From contig NC_088780.1 of the NCBI RefSeq assembly GCF_958450345.1, positions 115,952,226 through 116,016,225 on the forward strand: a stretch of 64,000 nt of DNA. The letters are read 5' to 3'. The position numbers and the translations under genes were made by a program. Source of the stretch: Calliphora vicina (taxonomy: Eukaryota > Arthropoda > Insecta > Diptera > Calliphoridae). Shown piece after piece: positions 20,501-30,659 of this stretch (position 1 is its first letter; each line of letters starts with the position of its first letter). The notes under the pieces are model-generated. The model saw only the letters and a program-made list of their open reading frames with translations. It was not told the DNA's origin and searched no databases.

Positions 20501-21127
20501 AAATTAAAAAGCTAAATTAAACTAAGACAAAAAAGGTCATGAATATAATGGTGGAGTTGGAAGTAAATGAAAATGGCGAAATGGCCTATTGTTAACTTTT
20601 TGTTCCTGACTCATATAATAAATAAATGTAGGGTTTAAATATGTTGGAAATAATGGAAACAATTTTAGCAATTAATGAGATACGGAAATAATAGAATGTT
20701 ATAAAAGGATGACTAACTTTAGTCATCGTTAAGTAGATTAGGAAATTATAGACTTTCTTACCTCAACAGCTACAATATCCACGGCATTTAAGATTTGCTC
20801 ATCGAAATCTTCTTCTATGTCATTAAAATAATCTATATTAATCCACTGCAGACCAATTGTGTTGCCATGTCTGGATTGATTTTCAAAAGCCTGCTGTACA
20901 TCATCTAAATATTGTTGCTGCTTTACATTCTTGTAGATATTGCTAGAATCGTAGACAATCAATACGGAGGTTAAATGGGCATAGTAAGTGCTGACTACAA
21001 AAATCAATAACATTTAAATAGAAATATATTGTTTTTAGTATGTATCTTTAAGTTTTTCAAAAAGCTATTTTATAAATTCACCCAAATATTGTATTAAACT
21101 GATTGTTCCGTATATTTGTTGCAACAT
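8256..21127 (-). CDS. Divergent ionotropic receptor (IR), ten-exon gene model
   Basis: Probable ligand-gated cation channel of the IR (variant ionotropic glutamate receptor) family, expected in sensory neuron membranes. Exons in transcript order: 21127-21082 (tentative), 20994-20762, 20462-20306, 14568-14102, 9865-9733, 9667-9487, 9416-9183, 9125-8753, 8689-8558, 8492-8256. All junctions are GT-AG and keep phase, giving about 730 residues. Visible parts: a hydrophobic N-terminus; a Lys/Asn/Thr-rich linker near residues 155-185; S1 of the ligand domain in exons 4-6; M1 near 415-440 (GLWIFLVFTMIMCSLMF); a pore-loop segment near 464-480; M3 ending in the IR-like YSGQLKSILT near 508-517; S2 in exons 8-9 ending IHWERR; M4 near 690-709. 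The S1 stretch that holds the glutamate-binding Arg in iGluRs reads IYNWYNDI here, so glutamate is unlikely to be the ligand. An alternative start is ATG at 21013. The junction at 8753/8689 is the least certain. The orthologue was not identified. Confidence 0.85.
9866..10929. other. IR intron sequence, nothing recognised
   Basis: 3' part of the large intron between exons 4 and 5. AT-rich, with several short phrases of the type ATCTCAAAAAC (near 10410 and 10615) but no bounded element or reading frame. Confidence 0.4.
10930..11508. mobile_element. Element bounded by CCCAGCAAAAA inverted ends, in the IR intron
   Basis: CCCAGCAAAAACTTT at the left is mirrored by AAATTTTTGCTGGG at the right. AAC occurs on both outer sides, but the target duplication is not convincing. 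The motif CCAGCAAGTAAT near the left and GTGCTGGGTAGCC near the right look like subterminal repeats. It contains a tRNA-like segment. A single similar end (TTTTTGCTGGG) occurs alone near 33535. No transposase seen. Confidence 0.45.
11147..11218 (-). ncRNA. tRNA-like sequence with A and B boxes (possible SINE head)
   Basis: On the minus strand, TGGTGCAGTGAGTTAGCAGC resembles an A box, and about 35 nt later TGTTCGATTCC matches the B-box consensus at 10 of 11 positions. The arms do not fold into a clean cloverleaf by eye, so a functional tRNA is unlikely. A tRNA-derived SINE head or tRNA pseudogene is the better reading. Confidence 0.4.
11658..12019 (+). repeat. Helentron-like F1 copy, in the IR intron
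   Basis: Starts with the family terminus AACAAGTAAGAAAGTATGGT but lacks most of the hairpin. It runs through the conserved internal phrases (GGGAGCTATGACCAATTATG, TGGACCGATCACCATG) and skips the GGCT part. It ends at the 3' hairpin phrase TATGGTGGTGTAGGG. A LINE tail begins immediately after it. Confidence 0.75.
12022..12162 (+). pseudogene. LINE C-terminal tail fragment
   Basis: A short frame reads LTNLAERILGIPFLSCLYEL then SSMNLRRIYSFFRESGWF and a stop at 12160-12162. The ending F-L/F-R-E/x-S/T-G-W-F resembles the C-terminus of non-LTR retrotransposon ORF2 proteins with an RNase H domain. A heavily 5'-truncated insertion into the F1 3' hairpin would explain it. Confidence 0.4.
12279..12842. 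mobile_element. TAGAGTGTCC fold-back MITE (hAT type), copy 1
   Basis: 564 bp with very long inverted arms. The left arm TTAGAGTGTGCCTTAGAATT pairs with the inverse of the right (TTAGAGTGTCCGTTAGAATT when read inward, one outer T included), and the similarity continues for more than 150 bp. An 8-bp duplication ATACATAT flanks it (12271-12278 and 12843-12850). It lies in the IR intron. A second copy is at 54430-55325. Confidence 0.8.
13412..13800 (-). repeat. Helentron-like F2 fragment, in the IR intron
   Basis: AACTCACGGAGTTCTTGACC and GTTGGTTCACTTGCCATGAA recur almost unchanged at 32045-32100 and 32545-32570, placing this in the F2 repeat family. The overlapping frames on both strands here are repeat-derived. 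Confidence 0.5.
14102..14568 (-). CDS. IR gene, exon 4 (linker and start of ligand-binding S1)
   Basis: This 467-nt exon follows the acceptor TTATTTAAG. Its first half is a low-complexity basic, Asn- and Thr-rich stretch. Its second half holds LYPNKLWNLQQRTMRIGSLT followed by YVPYVKTYYV, which matches the opening of IR ligand-binding domains (P-K-L-x-N-L-x-x-x-x-x-R-I/V, then a P-x-V pattern). It ends in phase 0 at a perfect GTAAGT donor. The overlapping plus-strand reading frame at 14279-14587 is a shadow. Confidence 0.8.
14590..15360. other. IR intron sequence, nothing recognised
   Basis: 5' neighbour of exon 4 on the genomic plus side. No supported element. A short plus-strand frame at 14860-15099 has no recognisable motif. 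Confidence 0.4.
15370..16150. repeat. Degenerate tandem array, unit about 90-140 bp, in the IR intron
   Basis: A phrase of the type AGATATTCrAAAATAACTAT recurs near 15384, 15523, 15652, 15779, 15889, 16030 and 16121. Each is followed by a phrase like GGAGGTGCCACGCCCACT, then a phrase like CCATTTTCAGCCAAAC, then AATTATAGTTCT. Seven diverged units are visible. They vary in length and match only loosely, suggesting an old satellite-like array or the internal repeat region of a transposon. Confidence 0.65.
16197..16640. mobile_element. Partial hAT-like end rich in AACCGGTTTT
   Basis: TAGAGTATCCAAAACCGG resembles hAT termini of the TAGAG type, and the AACCGGTT palindrome recurs within about 60 bp and again near 16530. 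No matching right end is found. At 16590-16634 a phrase ending TTTATATCTTCTTAGTGGTT is duplicated in tandem (period 24). Confidence 0.35.
16877..18464 (-). pseudogene. Tc1-like transposase, interrupted and frameshifted
   Basis: Starts MPKGSFLSDQEKIQIKFFHD at 18464. After a stop it continues GQNYGVRKPTKGNTKLTRRQ (helix-turn-helix region) to KWKKPKCKPIL, where the F1 copy (17348-18113) interrupts it. It resumes ENRLKFARKYIKWTDEWKK and VIFSDEKKFNLDGPDSY with the first catalytic Asp. After a frameshift near 17205 come RNFGGGSVMVWAAFSAVGKS, CIFQQGNAAIHVS and SPDLNPMENLWG. The second catalytic Asp, normally in FQQDNA, is Gly here. It is clearly non-functional. Confidence 0.85.
17348..18113 (-). repeat. 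Helentron-like F1 copy, complete, nested in Tc1
   Basis: Reading right to left: AACAAGTTAGAAAGTATGGT, the 5' hairpin TATGGTCGG...CCGACCATA, then ATAATACCCTACACC, body, (GTCC/GTCT) and (GGCT)n tract at 17485-17548, and the 3' hairpin CCCCACTATGGTGGTG with flanking TATACCCTCC and GAGGGTATA-type arms. It interrupts the transposase frame cleanly, without an obvious target duplication, as Helentrons do. The QPASQP-type peptides in this tract are not genes. Confidence 0.8.
18806..19508 (+). repeat. Helentron-like F1 copy, near complete, in the IR intron
   Basis: Runs from GAAAGTATGGTCGGTCAAGC to CTATGGTGGTGTAGGGTATA with the same order of internal phrases as the copies at 17348 and 24677. The GGCT tract is reduced to CAGCCAGCC near 19350. 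It is a separate insertion about 190 bp from the Tc1 element. Confidence 0.8.
19510..20305. other. IR intron sequence, nothing recognised
   Basis: AT-rich sequence next to exon 3. There is no bounded element or credible frame. Confidence 0.4.
20306..20462 (-). CDS. IR gene, exon 3
   Basis: The acceptor TCTATCCTCAG precedes GGTTTCATAACA. The exon encodes GFITILGNTSRFLHARYY and ends NEILQ plus one base of a Phe codon before GTAAGTG. It belongs to the extracellular N-terminal region. It joins exon 4 across a 5.7-kb intron. The split codon is completed by the two bases TT that begin exon 4, which supports the link over this distance. Confidence 0.75.
20762..21127 (-). CDS. IR gene, 5' exons 1 and 2 with start choice
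   Basis: Two starts are possible. ATG at 21127 opens a 46-nt exon (MLQQIYGTISLIQYL) ending at 21082 before a GTGAAT donor. It would join at 20994, after a TTTTTGTAG acceptor, through an 87-nt intron whose phases match. ATG at 21013 instead reads straight through as MLLIFVVSTYYAHL. Both give a short hydrophobic signal-like leader before LTSVLIVYDSSN. I prefer the spliced form because of its clean splice sites. The exon ends at 20762 before GTAAGA in phase 0, followed by a 299-nt intron. Confidence 0.6.
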
Positions 21128-21190
21128 TATTTGATCAACTGTCTATATCTGTGGTTTTTGCATTTGCGGTTAAAACTGCAGTTTAAATTG

Positions 21191-21198
21191 TTTTTATA
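21191..21198 (-). promoter_or_regulatory. Possible TATA box of the IR gene
   Basis: TATAAAAA lies about 70 nt upstream of the upstream candidate ATG (21127). No strong initiator is seen at the ideal spacing; GCAGTT about 22 nt downstream is the nearest. In DNA this AT-rich the match could be chance. Confidence 0.25.
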
Positions 21199-21229
21199 CT
21201 CGTAGTCATAATGAGACAGACAGGTTGAT

Positions 21230-24200
21230 TTCATTAAAAATCTTTTTTTTTTGTGATTTGGTAATTTGATGAAATGTAAACAGAATTATATTCAATTTTG
21301 TATTTAAATTGAAATATAATTATAGCTGCATAATAGTTTATGCAAATAAGACAAACTATTAGAATTATTTTCTTTGAATTGTGGTAGATTAGGAAGAAAT
21401 TTAATTTCTTGGAAATATTAATGTTTTATTGACTTTGAAAATAGTATGTTTTTTCCATTGATATTGAAAATTTACGTAATTAAATTTTAAAATTGCAGAA
21501 ATATTTTGTATTCATTTTAAAGTCAATGTCAGAATTGTTAGTATTAGTTTTGTTACATCCCAGAATTCCCAGATGGTCTTAGATTGGCACCACGTAACAA
21601 ACAATTTGTTCCAATATCGTACAATATCTGTGTGATTGAGGAATCATTTGGCATCTTTCTGTCTTTTTTTGTAAAAAAAATGTTTAGTTACGAGGTGTCA
21701 ACATCTGGCCATAAATTACTATTGAACTGAAAGATATTTAAAGGGAAAAATGTGTAAGATTGATATATATATATATATGATTAATATATAGAATTCTGTA
21801 ATCATATATATTGTAATGAACTTTTTCGAAAGTATTCCATAAATGTGGTAATAATAGACGAAAAGTGGTAATCATGTGGGATAATCATTTGATAGGACTT
21901 CCATATGAGTACGTGAGGTGCAAAACTTGTTCGTTACAAAAATTGAAAAATCGAGATAACCATTAATTCTGGCAGTTCTTTTGGAGCTTTATGGTAAACA
22001 AAGTAGAGATTATATGGATGCATATTCTATTTTATATTTTTACATGACTTAAAAAGTTAGTTAGCAGCAAAACTTGCGTGTTCCATTCATCAATCATTTT
22101 CAAAACTCTCTCATTACGTATTTCGTAGCAAAACTTGCTGGTTCAATGTTTTAATCATTCTATTTGAAGTGTGCTAATTTCTAAATTGTTAACATCTTAT
22201 CTTTAAAAAAGTTATACGGGAATAAAAAATTAATTTTTTGTTAAGAAATAGTGTGCAGAATTCCCAATTATTGATAAATTCACTGAAATTTTTTGTTAAG
22301 GGATAAGCAAGATTCTATGCGCATTTAACTGGTTGCTTATGCCAGATCAGCAGGATCTTAATTACTGAACTTTTCATACTGGAAGCGAGAATCCTATGAA
22401 TGAATGGAAAACTGCAGTATCGTCTATGCTGAAAACACCAGGTCAACTTCATTTTAAATGCAAAACTTCAAAGATAATGATAATTGAAGAAACCCAGAAT
22501 AATTACAAAACCAACTTTTGCACCCCAAATTTTGAAATTTATGTTACTGTAATCACAGCATTTGGGTCAAGTGATCTATATTACTTTTACCCTGATTACA
22601 GATTTTGGCTATCAGATTACAAGGATTCGCCATCTGGTTTTGCACAAGAACTTCGAAGTTTTTACACCTGATAGTTCGGAGTTAACTGACTGTTATATGC
22701 GTTTATGGCCCAAATTTGATACGATATTGTGATGGATACCCTGTCATGAGAGTCAGTCAAGGAAGAAGAAAGCTGAGTAGTTAGCTAACAGGAGAAACCG
22801 ATGCGTTTTCATGGGATTAATATTTGTTGTCTCAGGTGTGTCTGCCAGGAAAATAAGTAGTTCTTGAGCTGATATGAAATCTACTCTCCACAGTTCAGTT
22901 ACACGAAGAGATTTATTACTAAATAGGAAGTCCCAGCAGCTGTTATTGTTTAGTAAAGGCTATCTTGTGGAACTTGCAAGATTGTTTACTTTGTTTGAGA
23001 TCATTTGTTCCCAATAAGTTAAGAAATTTAATGCATATAGGTCATATTAATGTATGGAACAGAACATTATATGTGGAAAGTATTTAAAATGTTAACCATA
23101 CTTCATCGTGGGTGTAACAGAACTGCTCATGCTTTTTGGGGCAGAAGGTATTAGCGTTCGATGAAGAATTTCTTATAGTTATTAAAAATACTGTTTTGAT
23201 TGGTTATTAAACGACATTTTATTTAAATAACATTTCAATTATCTTATACTGGAAACTGAATTACTCTTGGTTTTATTCTAAAATCCTTGAATAATAAAAT
23301 GCTTTCAACATCAACAGATGATTCTCTGTGCAACCACTCCATAACGCATTAAAACTAAAATCCTTTATTCAATTATATAAATACCTTAAACGCTACCATA
23401 AATCCTACTCTACTCCTGCATTTTATATGGCCAAGTAATTATTTTTTAGCTGTAGAAAATGCAAAAAAAACTAATAAACTAAAATATAGTACTCACACTT
23501 ATAGGTAGGAATATAATCTCTATCCTAAGTACCCACTGTCGAAAAGGCAAAAGCCAAAGCAATTAGTTGAGAATGAGAAAAAAAAACAATCCTTGAGGAA
23601 AACTAAGGGTTTTTCAAATGAGTTTTTGTCTTTTCGGAATTTTAGAACAACTCTTAACACAAATACACCAACATATGTATTGGTTACCTGTATCTCCTTC
23701 AAGTAACTAACGCTGGTCAAATAGTTTAGTTTAATTTACTTGGCATGAGTTCAACGCCGTTGCGGCAGTAGCTCAGTGTCGGTGAAATAATCTATGTATA
23801 TGTTAAGAATGCCTAAAATACAATTTATATTTCAGGCTCAACTTAAGGTCGTGCCATATACACGAAACTCAGCAGTTGAAGCCATGTAGACAGAAAATAA
23901 CGAGAAAAAATTGCAACCAAAATAATTTAATTCCCCATAGATGCCCTTAGATGTAGGAGGATTGTTGGAATGAATTTGCTTGAAGAAGCATGAAAAGTGT
24001 GAATGTATGTATGAAACAAAGTAAATTTGTGTCTAACAAAAAAGTTTGTTCAACTATTTCCTTTTCTACTCTTCTATTTGTCGTTATATATTTTTGTATG
24101 TAAATTAGCTTCTTATTATTGCATTTACCGCATTCTTATTATTATAGTTAATGGTGAATCAAATAAGTTGTAGAGTCTAGACCAGACTTTACAAAAAATT

Positions 24201-24340
24201 TGTTCAACTAACAATAATAATTTCAGCATCATCAAATTTGTGAAGGGAAGGTGTCCTTATAATAAGAAGTTATTTTCTGTATTCCTTAGTATTTAATATT
24301 GGGATAAGCAATATTTAGTTATATTAACACAATCGTATAT
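21230..24340. other. Intergenic stretch upstream of the IR gene
   Basis: About 3.1 kb without a supported gene. The frames at 22396-22671 (plus) and 23520-23720 (minus) show no family motif. The phrase GCAAAACTTG recurs loosely near 21930, 22070, 22130 and 22460. Distal regulatory sequence of the IR gene could lie here but none is identifiable. Confidence 0.4.
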
Positions 24341-24344
24341 TAAA

Positions 24345-24676
24345 AACAAGTAAGAAAGTATGGTCGGTCAAGCCCGACCATATAATACCCTACACTAAGT
24401 AAAAGAGCAAAAACATTTTTCTTTTAAAATTTCAATAATTTATATTTTTGAGTGATTTTCGGAAGTGGGGCTTATATGGGGGCTATGACCAATTTATGTT
24501 GAATTTTGTGTATATACCAACATTTTTAGGAGATTTATGCACGTTTAAGTGATTTTCGGAAGCGGGTCTATATGGGAGCTATGACTAATTATGGACCGAT
24601 TGTAACAAAATTTGGTGACATGAATTTTGTATATATGAAACTTATTTGGACCGAAATTTGTGTAGATACATATATA
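24345..24676 (+). repeat. Helentron-like F1 copy, 3' truncated
   Basis: Starts AACAAGTAAGAAAGTATGGT with an intact 5' hairpin. It stops inside the body at TAGATACATATATAA, where the next copy begins directly. This makes a head-to-tail pair as reported for rolling-circle elements. Confidence 0.8.
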
Positions 24677-25503
24677 AACAAGTAAGAAAGTATGGTCGGT
24701 CAAGCCCGACCATATAATACCCTACACTAAGTAAAAGATCAAAAACATTTTTCTTTTAAAATTTCAGTAATTTATATTTTTGAGTGATTTTCGGAAGTGG
24801 GCTTAACATGGCAGCTATGCCCTATTATGGACCGATCACCATGTAATTATGTCGTCTGATTTATGTCTATATTAAAGTTAGCTATGTTGAATTTTGTGTG
24901 TATACCAACATCTTTAAGCGATTTATGCACGTTAAAGTGATTTTCGGAAGTGGGCCTTATATGAGATCTATGACCAATTATGGACCGATCACCACGAAAT
25001 TAGTACGTGTGATTTATGTCTATATTCAAGTTAAATATGTTGAATTTTGTGTGTATACTAACATGAGAGATTTATGCACGTAAAAGTGATTTTCGGAAGC
25101 GGGTCTATATGGGAGCTATGACTAATTATGGACTGATCGTAACAAAATTTGGTGACATGAATTTTGTGTATACAAAACTTATTTGGAGCGGAATTTGTGT
25201 AGATACATATATAAATTAAACATTTATGAACGATAAAGTCCAATTTCGAGAGGACATTTGTATGGGGGCTAGGTGAAATAATGGACCGATTTTATCCAGT
25301 TTCAATAGGCTTCGTCCTTGGGCCGAAAAAATTATATGTACCAAATTTGATCGAAATATCTTCAAAATTGCGACCTGTACTCTGCGCACAAGGTTTACAT
25401 GGACAGCCAGCCAACCAGCCAACCAACCAACCAACCAACCAACCAGCCAGCCAGACGGACGGACATCATTTAATCGACTCAGAAATTCTATGTCGATCGG
25501 TAT

Positions 25504-28500
25504 CAGTGTTGCCAATTTAGCCCTTTTTGGGCTAAATTTAGCCCTTTTCAATCTTGTTTAGCCACAAAAAAATTAATTTAGCCTTTAGCCATTTTTTTAG
25601 CCTTTTTTATTTTCATTTAGCCATATATATTTACTCTAATGAAAATTATATATTTACTCTAATGATCTGAAATTTATGCTGTTGAAAATTAGTAAAATCA
25701 GTTCAAAAAAATTGGCAGGGATATTATGACAAAAATTAACTAAAAATGTTGAACCAGTACACAATTTAAGCACATACAAATTGTTGGACCTTTACTTAAG
25801 AGTGGAGTTTAGGTCTATCATAGACAAGTTAAAGTATACTTCTGACGCTGAAGTCGACTCTAAATATAAAACTAGCTGAAGTTGTTTTTAACTCATTTAA
25901 CAACAGCATCAGCTGTTCTTCGCCGAGTAAAAAAGTTCTTCACAAAGTAAAAAATGTTTAAGTTACAAGATATTGGTAGAGATTTTGCAATTATTGAACA
26001 GTTATCAATAAAATTAGTACCAAAATATCGTAATTATGATATTAATCTTATCTTTTCCATTTTTCCACAACAAACAACTTTCTTTCTTTAGATGTCCCGG
26101 TTACTTTTATTGTTTACGTTTTTTTGGATTTTTTTTTTAATTTTGTATGTCAGCTGTTCAGCGTTGCCACTTGTCTGTTTTTTGTTGTATATTGTATGAA
26201 AACATTTTCTACATTTGCGGTGGCACCCAGTTAAAGTCGGTTCAATTTAAAACATACTTTAATTTTGGCTATGGTTGCAAATGAATAAAAAGCAGGTTTT
26301 TATTTTAAAGTTGTTTTTAAAAAGAACCGACTTTAGTGTTTGACTATGATTATGGGCCAATACTTTTAACTTTATCTGGGCGATGTATTGACGTAAATAT
26401 AGTACTTTAACAAATATTTTATAACATATGCCATGTAGTTTTCAAAGACTACAATCCAACCAATTTAGAAAGAAAAATTCTGTTCATTATTGATAATAAT
26501 TTAGCTATGATCATTTTTATCTGATCAAATATAGAAAATTAACTTTTTTCCAAATTTAAATTAAATATTTATGTTTACATATTTTGGCTATCTTAGTTTT
26601 GATATGTTTACTAACTAATGGCAAAATTTATATTTTTGCCAATGAAAATCAGTTCTGTCCGGCGACGTGTATAATTTTTAGAATATTTTTTTTGCATTAC
26701 ATGAGAGGCATATTTGCCATATACATATTCACTTATCAAAATATTCTCCATCGATTTCGAAGTTATCACAAAGGATTACTTTATACATAATTTGTCTTTA
26801 ATATAAAAAAAATTTGCCTAGGAGCATTTTGCAGGCCAGGTGATAAATACGAGGCTTTAAAAACATCGGCATATGATATACGTGTGGACCCATATTACGT
26901 TATTTTAAAGTTAAGGATCAACATACAGGAATAAATATTCTTATTTTCTTGCATTTGAACGTGTGTTATATTCATACATTTTTGTTTGTCTATTCGGCAT
27001 AGTAGAGTTGGGTTTATTAGCTCAGTGAAGTGACCGCTCTTTTCAGCTCAGCTCACTGAAATGAACTAGGTCGCTCTTTTAGCTCATTAGCTCAGTATGT
27101 TGTATAATGACCATTTCATTTTGAGAATTGCTTGTAGTGAATTAAATCAATTATTTCTGTTGTTAGTTGTAAAAACACACAGTCTTTTGACAATTAGAGA
27201 TTTATGCGTGAAATAATTGATTAAAATTTTAAAAAATCTAATTGTATTTTATTTAATCTAATATTTTTGCGGAAAAAGAGTTAATTTTTTATTATTTCTA
27301 ATTTCCGATGCTAACCAAATGTTTAGACAATATTTGTTAAGCAGAACATTCACTAACTATAAGGTATTCTTTTACCACAAAATAATAAAATTACCAAAAA
27401 ACTCAAGATATTAACTGGAATTTGAAAAAGGAAAAATATTTTGATGATCTTATAATTGTGATCCAAAATAAAAATGTGACAATAACTAAACCAAAATGAG
27501 TATTGTTGCATTTTTTTGGGTGTTTTACCATTTACATAATGTTAGTTATCAATTTTATATTTCTAAATTTAAGGAATGAGATTTTATTGTTTTACGAAAT
27601 AAAAAAATAACGTAAAACTGTCATTCCAAAAAACAGCTAAAAACCCACGATAGGTCGCTCATGGCAGCTGACAAATGTTCTGTTGATGTAGCAATAAAGT
27701 AAAAAATTGCATAAGATATATGTTTTCTAAAAAAAGTGATTGAAAATATTGCTAATTTAATTAAGAATATCAGTACTTTGTTATTTTTAAATATGTGTTT
27801 TGTTAGATATAATCCCACTAATGTATTTTTGAAATAGTATTTTTTTTACTAATTACATACTTTCAATTACAATTATTATTTTAACAATAACAATTATGTA
27901 TTTCCCTTTTTCATTATTATTTTATGAAATATACTTACAAACTGTAGCAATACTCTTTCTTTATTTCATTCTACATCACCATACCATAAATAAATTCACA
28001 TTCATTCAATAGCACACATATAAAAATTCCTTCATGAAAACAAAAACAATTTGAATAACTCTAATAATTTTTGAAACAAAAATATATACGCAGCAGCATA
28101 CGATCATATACATACATAACAAACCTACATTCGAATGATCGTTTTATTTTTGTAGGACACAATACTCACTCACTTTTCAATGTCAGTGAGCGAAAGAATG
28201 TTACAGAATTGACAAGTAAAGTGAAACATGTGAAACATTGAAGATGACAAATGAATGTGCTTGTGCAGCTCTTTCATGAGTACTGAAAGAAACATGAGCA
28301 TAAAACAAAACCGCTCAGTTGATGAATGATTCACTTCGCTCAGTTGAGTGAATAGCTCAATTGAACTAGGTCATTCATGAGCTACACAACTCTACGGCAT
28401 AGCCAAATGTAACATTTTAAGTTGTTTTTTGTGTCAAATGTATGTTTTTTTTTTATTAAAAATGTTAGCCCTTTTTTAGCCACTTTTTAGACCTTTTTTT

Positions 28501-28556
28501 AGCCTTTTTTTTCTAAGTATTTAGCCCTTTTTGTTCACCATGAATTGGCAACACTG
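25504..28556. mobile_element. hAT element with TAGCC subterminal repeats
   Basis: Both ends read CAGTGTTGCCAATT inward, flanked by the perfect 8-bp duplication ATCGGTAT (25496-25503 and 28557-28564). Both subterminal regions are packed with TTTAGCC motifs (about eight at 25520-25625 and six at 28465-28530). All are on the same strand, so they are direct rather than inverted between the two ends. No transposase is visible, and the element is non-autonomous. About 1.65 kb remains when the inner element is removed. Confidence 0.9.
27003..28394. mobile_element. Inner hAT element with TAGAGTTG termini
   Basis: Starts TAGAGTTGGGTTTATTAGCT and ends ATGAGCTACACAACTCTA. Both ends share TAGAGTTG and AGCTCA motifs. 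The 8-bp duplication CGGCATAG (26995-27002 and 28395-28402) is perfect. Subterminal regions carry repeats of the type GCTCAnTGAA and GAACTAGGTC near both ends. No coding of note; the 65-residue frame at 27621-27818 has no motif. Confidence 0.88.
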
Positions 28557-28664
28557 ATCGGTATATTTTAAGGTGGGTGGTAGACCAATATTTTTGGGCG
28601 TTACAAACATCTGCACAAACGCATTATACCCTCCCCACTATGGTGGTGTAGGGTATAAAAAGAT

Positions 28665-30025
28665 AACATGAAATAATATCAACAAATTCCAAAGAACAAA
28701 ATTTCCTCGCAATTCTCTAATTTCTTATCGGTTCCCACGTTAACTCATAATAGGTACAAACGATAAAATTAGCTATATAAATCGAAAACAATTGTTTCGA
28801 TACCATTTATTTTATATTTTTCTAAATTTCGTTTAAGTTTGTAATTTCCACATTTTTTATTTGCCATCCTATAAAGTACATATGTATGTATATATATTCT
28901 AGATGGATATACATAGATAGTGAAGTCGATCGGTGTCCGTCTGTCTACCTGTATGTTGAAATCAAATTTCCGAAGCCGCCAAATAACTTACTAAGATATA
29001 ATAATATATCTGCTATTGTCTCACTTATGATCCTTTTCAAAATCGAGAACATTGGCCTACAAATGGCTGAAATATATATGTAGTTTATAGTATCGAATTA
29101 GAGCATTTATAAAATATGTATGTATGTTAACTTCCCCCATTATATCATGAAGAACAACAGCAAGAATTGTAATTTCTTAGTTTGCAACGCGAATTTTTAA
29201 CATTGATCCTTTGCATACCAATTATTTTGGCATTCTGCTGATTGACTGTAATCAAAATATGTAAATAATGAGTTGTAATAAATAGTAACGAGTAATGAAT
29301 TATAATATAAAAAAATACTAATATGATCAGGAAGTGGCATTAATAAGGTAAAAGTGAACATAAAGAATTTTTTGTAACATTTAAAAAACAAATGTAATCG
29401 TAAATATATTATACATATTTATTTATTAATTTTTTTTTATTTATTTATTAAATAAAAAATAAATTTTATTGCTTATTAGCCTATGGAAAATAATCCTTGC
29501 AGGCAATTAACAATTATTTTTATAAATGTAATAAAAAACTTTATTATAAAAATTAAGAATTCAAATAAGCAATAATGTTATTTTTAATTATATTGTTACT
29601 TAATGAAAATCAATTAACATTTAAAATTTATTAATTTCTATACACATTCTCCTTCAGTATTGACAAAGTTCGCTCTAATAAATTCCACTGATAATGGAAC
29701 AAAATGACGTGATGGTCATTGACGCACATTAAATGAGATATTTTGGATTAAAAAACCGGAACTTACGCTACCATTGATTATATTGTAAATAAATGAAATG
29801 TTCAACATTGATCTTTCGTTAACATTGCTTTACTGATTTTTGAATGACTTTGTAAAAAACGATTGATGGTTGTATGTTATGTGTTTTAATAATTATTTTG
29901 TGTTTAAATAATAACACTATGCTACACCATAAATATGCAGAGGTTATCATATTGCAATTCTGTTTTATTAGAGTCCATACTTATTCGGAAATACTTATAG
30001 TTTTTCTCGATCACTCGATCACATT
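28665..30025. other. AT-rich stretch, nothing recognised
   Basis: No supported feature. Short frames at 28886-29083 and 29197-29391 lack any motif. Confidence 0.4.
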
Positions 30026-30029
30026 AAGT

Positions 30030-30293
30030 GGGTTTATATTGGCAGCTATGGACAATTATGAATGAATTTTTAGGTGTGATTTATTTGTACATACATACTT
30101 AAAACTTATTTGTGTGAATATCTATATAAATCAAGCATTTATGGGTGATAAGGGTATTTCGGGAGGTCATTTGTATGGAGACTATGTGAAGTAATGGATC
30201 TTCAAAACTGTGACCTGTAATTTCTGAGTCAATGGGTATACTTTAAACACAAACGCAATATCCCCTTCCCACTATGGTGTTGTAGGGTATAAA
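30030..30293 (+). repeat. Decayed Helentron-like F1 copy
   Basis: GGCAGCTATGGACAATTATG, TTTGTATGGAGACTATGTGA and CCACTATGGTGTTGTAGGG appear in family order, but with many changes and deletions. Confidence 0.6.
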
Positions 30294-30659
30294 AACGGAC
30301 AATTCATATCATATTTCGAAGTACAGATACCAAAAACCATGTGCAATTCATGCGGAAAGGCAAACATTGCAAATCATCTTAAACAAATTGATGGAGTATT
30401 TTCTTGGAATGGCATCTTGTAGCTCTCTTAAAATCATTGACTGTGAGGTATATGGGAATTCTTTTTCCGCAGTACGATGAAACAATGCATTATAAAAAAG
30501 TGGCTTTTAGAGGAAAATAGTTTCCGGCAAGAAAAACCGATTTTCTTAAGACCCCTTTCACAAGTCCCTTGTATTTGTAGATGTCAGAGGTAAGATGGGG
30601 TTAAGGAGAAGCAAATTTCGCAAGAGACTTGCGCAACTTATGGCAATCAGACCAAGACT

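Larger units (their letters stand above)
24677..28661 (+). repeat. Helentron-like F1 copy split by a nested hAT
   Basis: Starts at 24677 with AACAAGTAAG and the 5' hairpin. It contains the (CAGC/CAAC) tract at 25405-25455 and is cut at ATCGGTAT (25496-25503) by a 3053-bp hAT. It resumes after 28556 with ATCGGTATATTTTAAGG and ends in the 3' hairpin and GTGTAGGGTATAAAA at about 28661. The uninterrupted element would be about 0.9 kb. Confidence 0.85.

Noticed and set aside
22396..22671. 91-codon plus-strand frame upstream of the IR gene
   Set aside because: No recognisable family, no splice or promoter context. AT-rich DNA gives frames of this size by chance.
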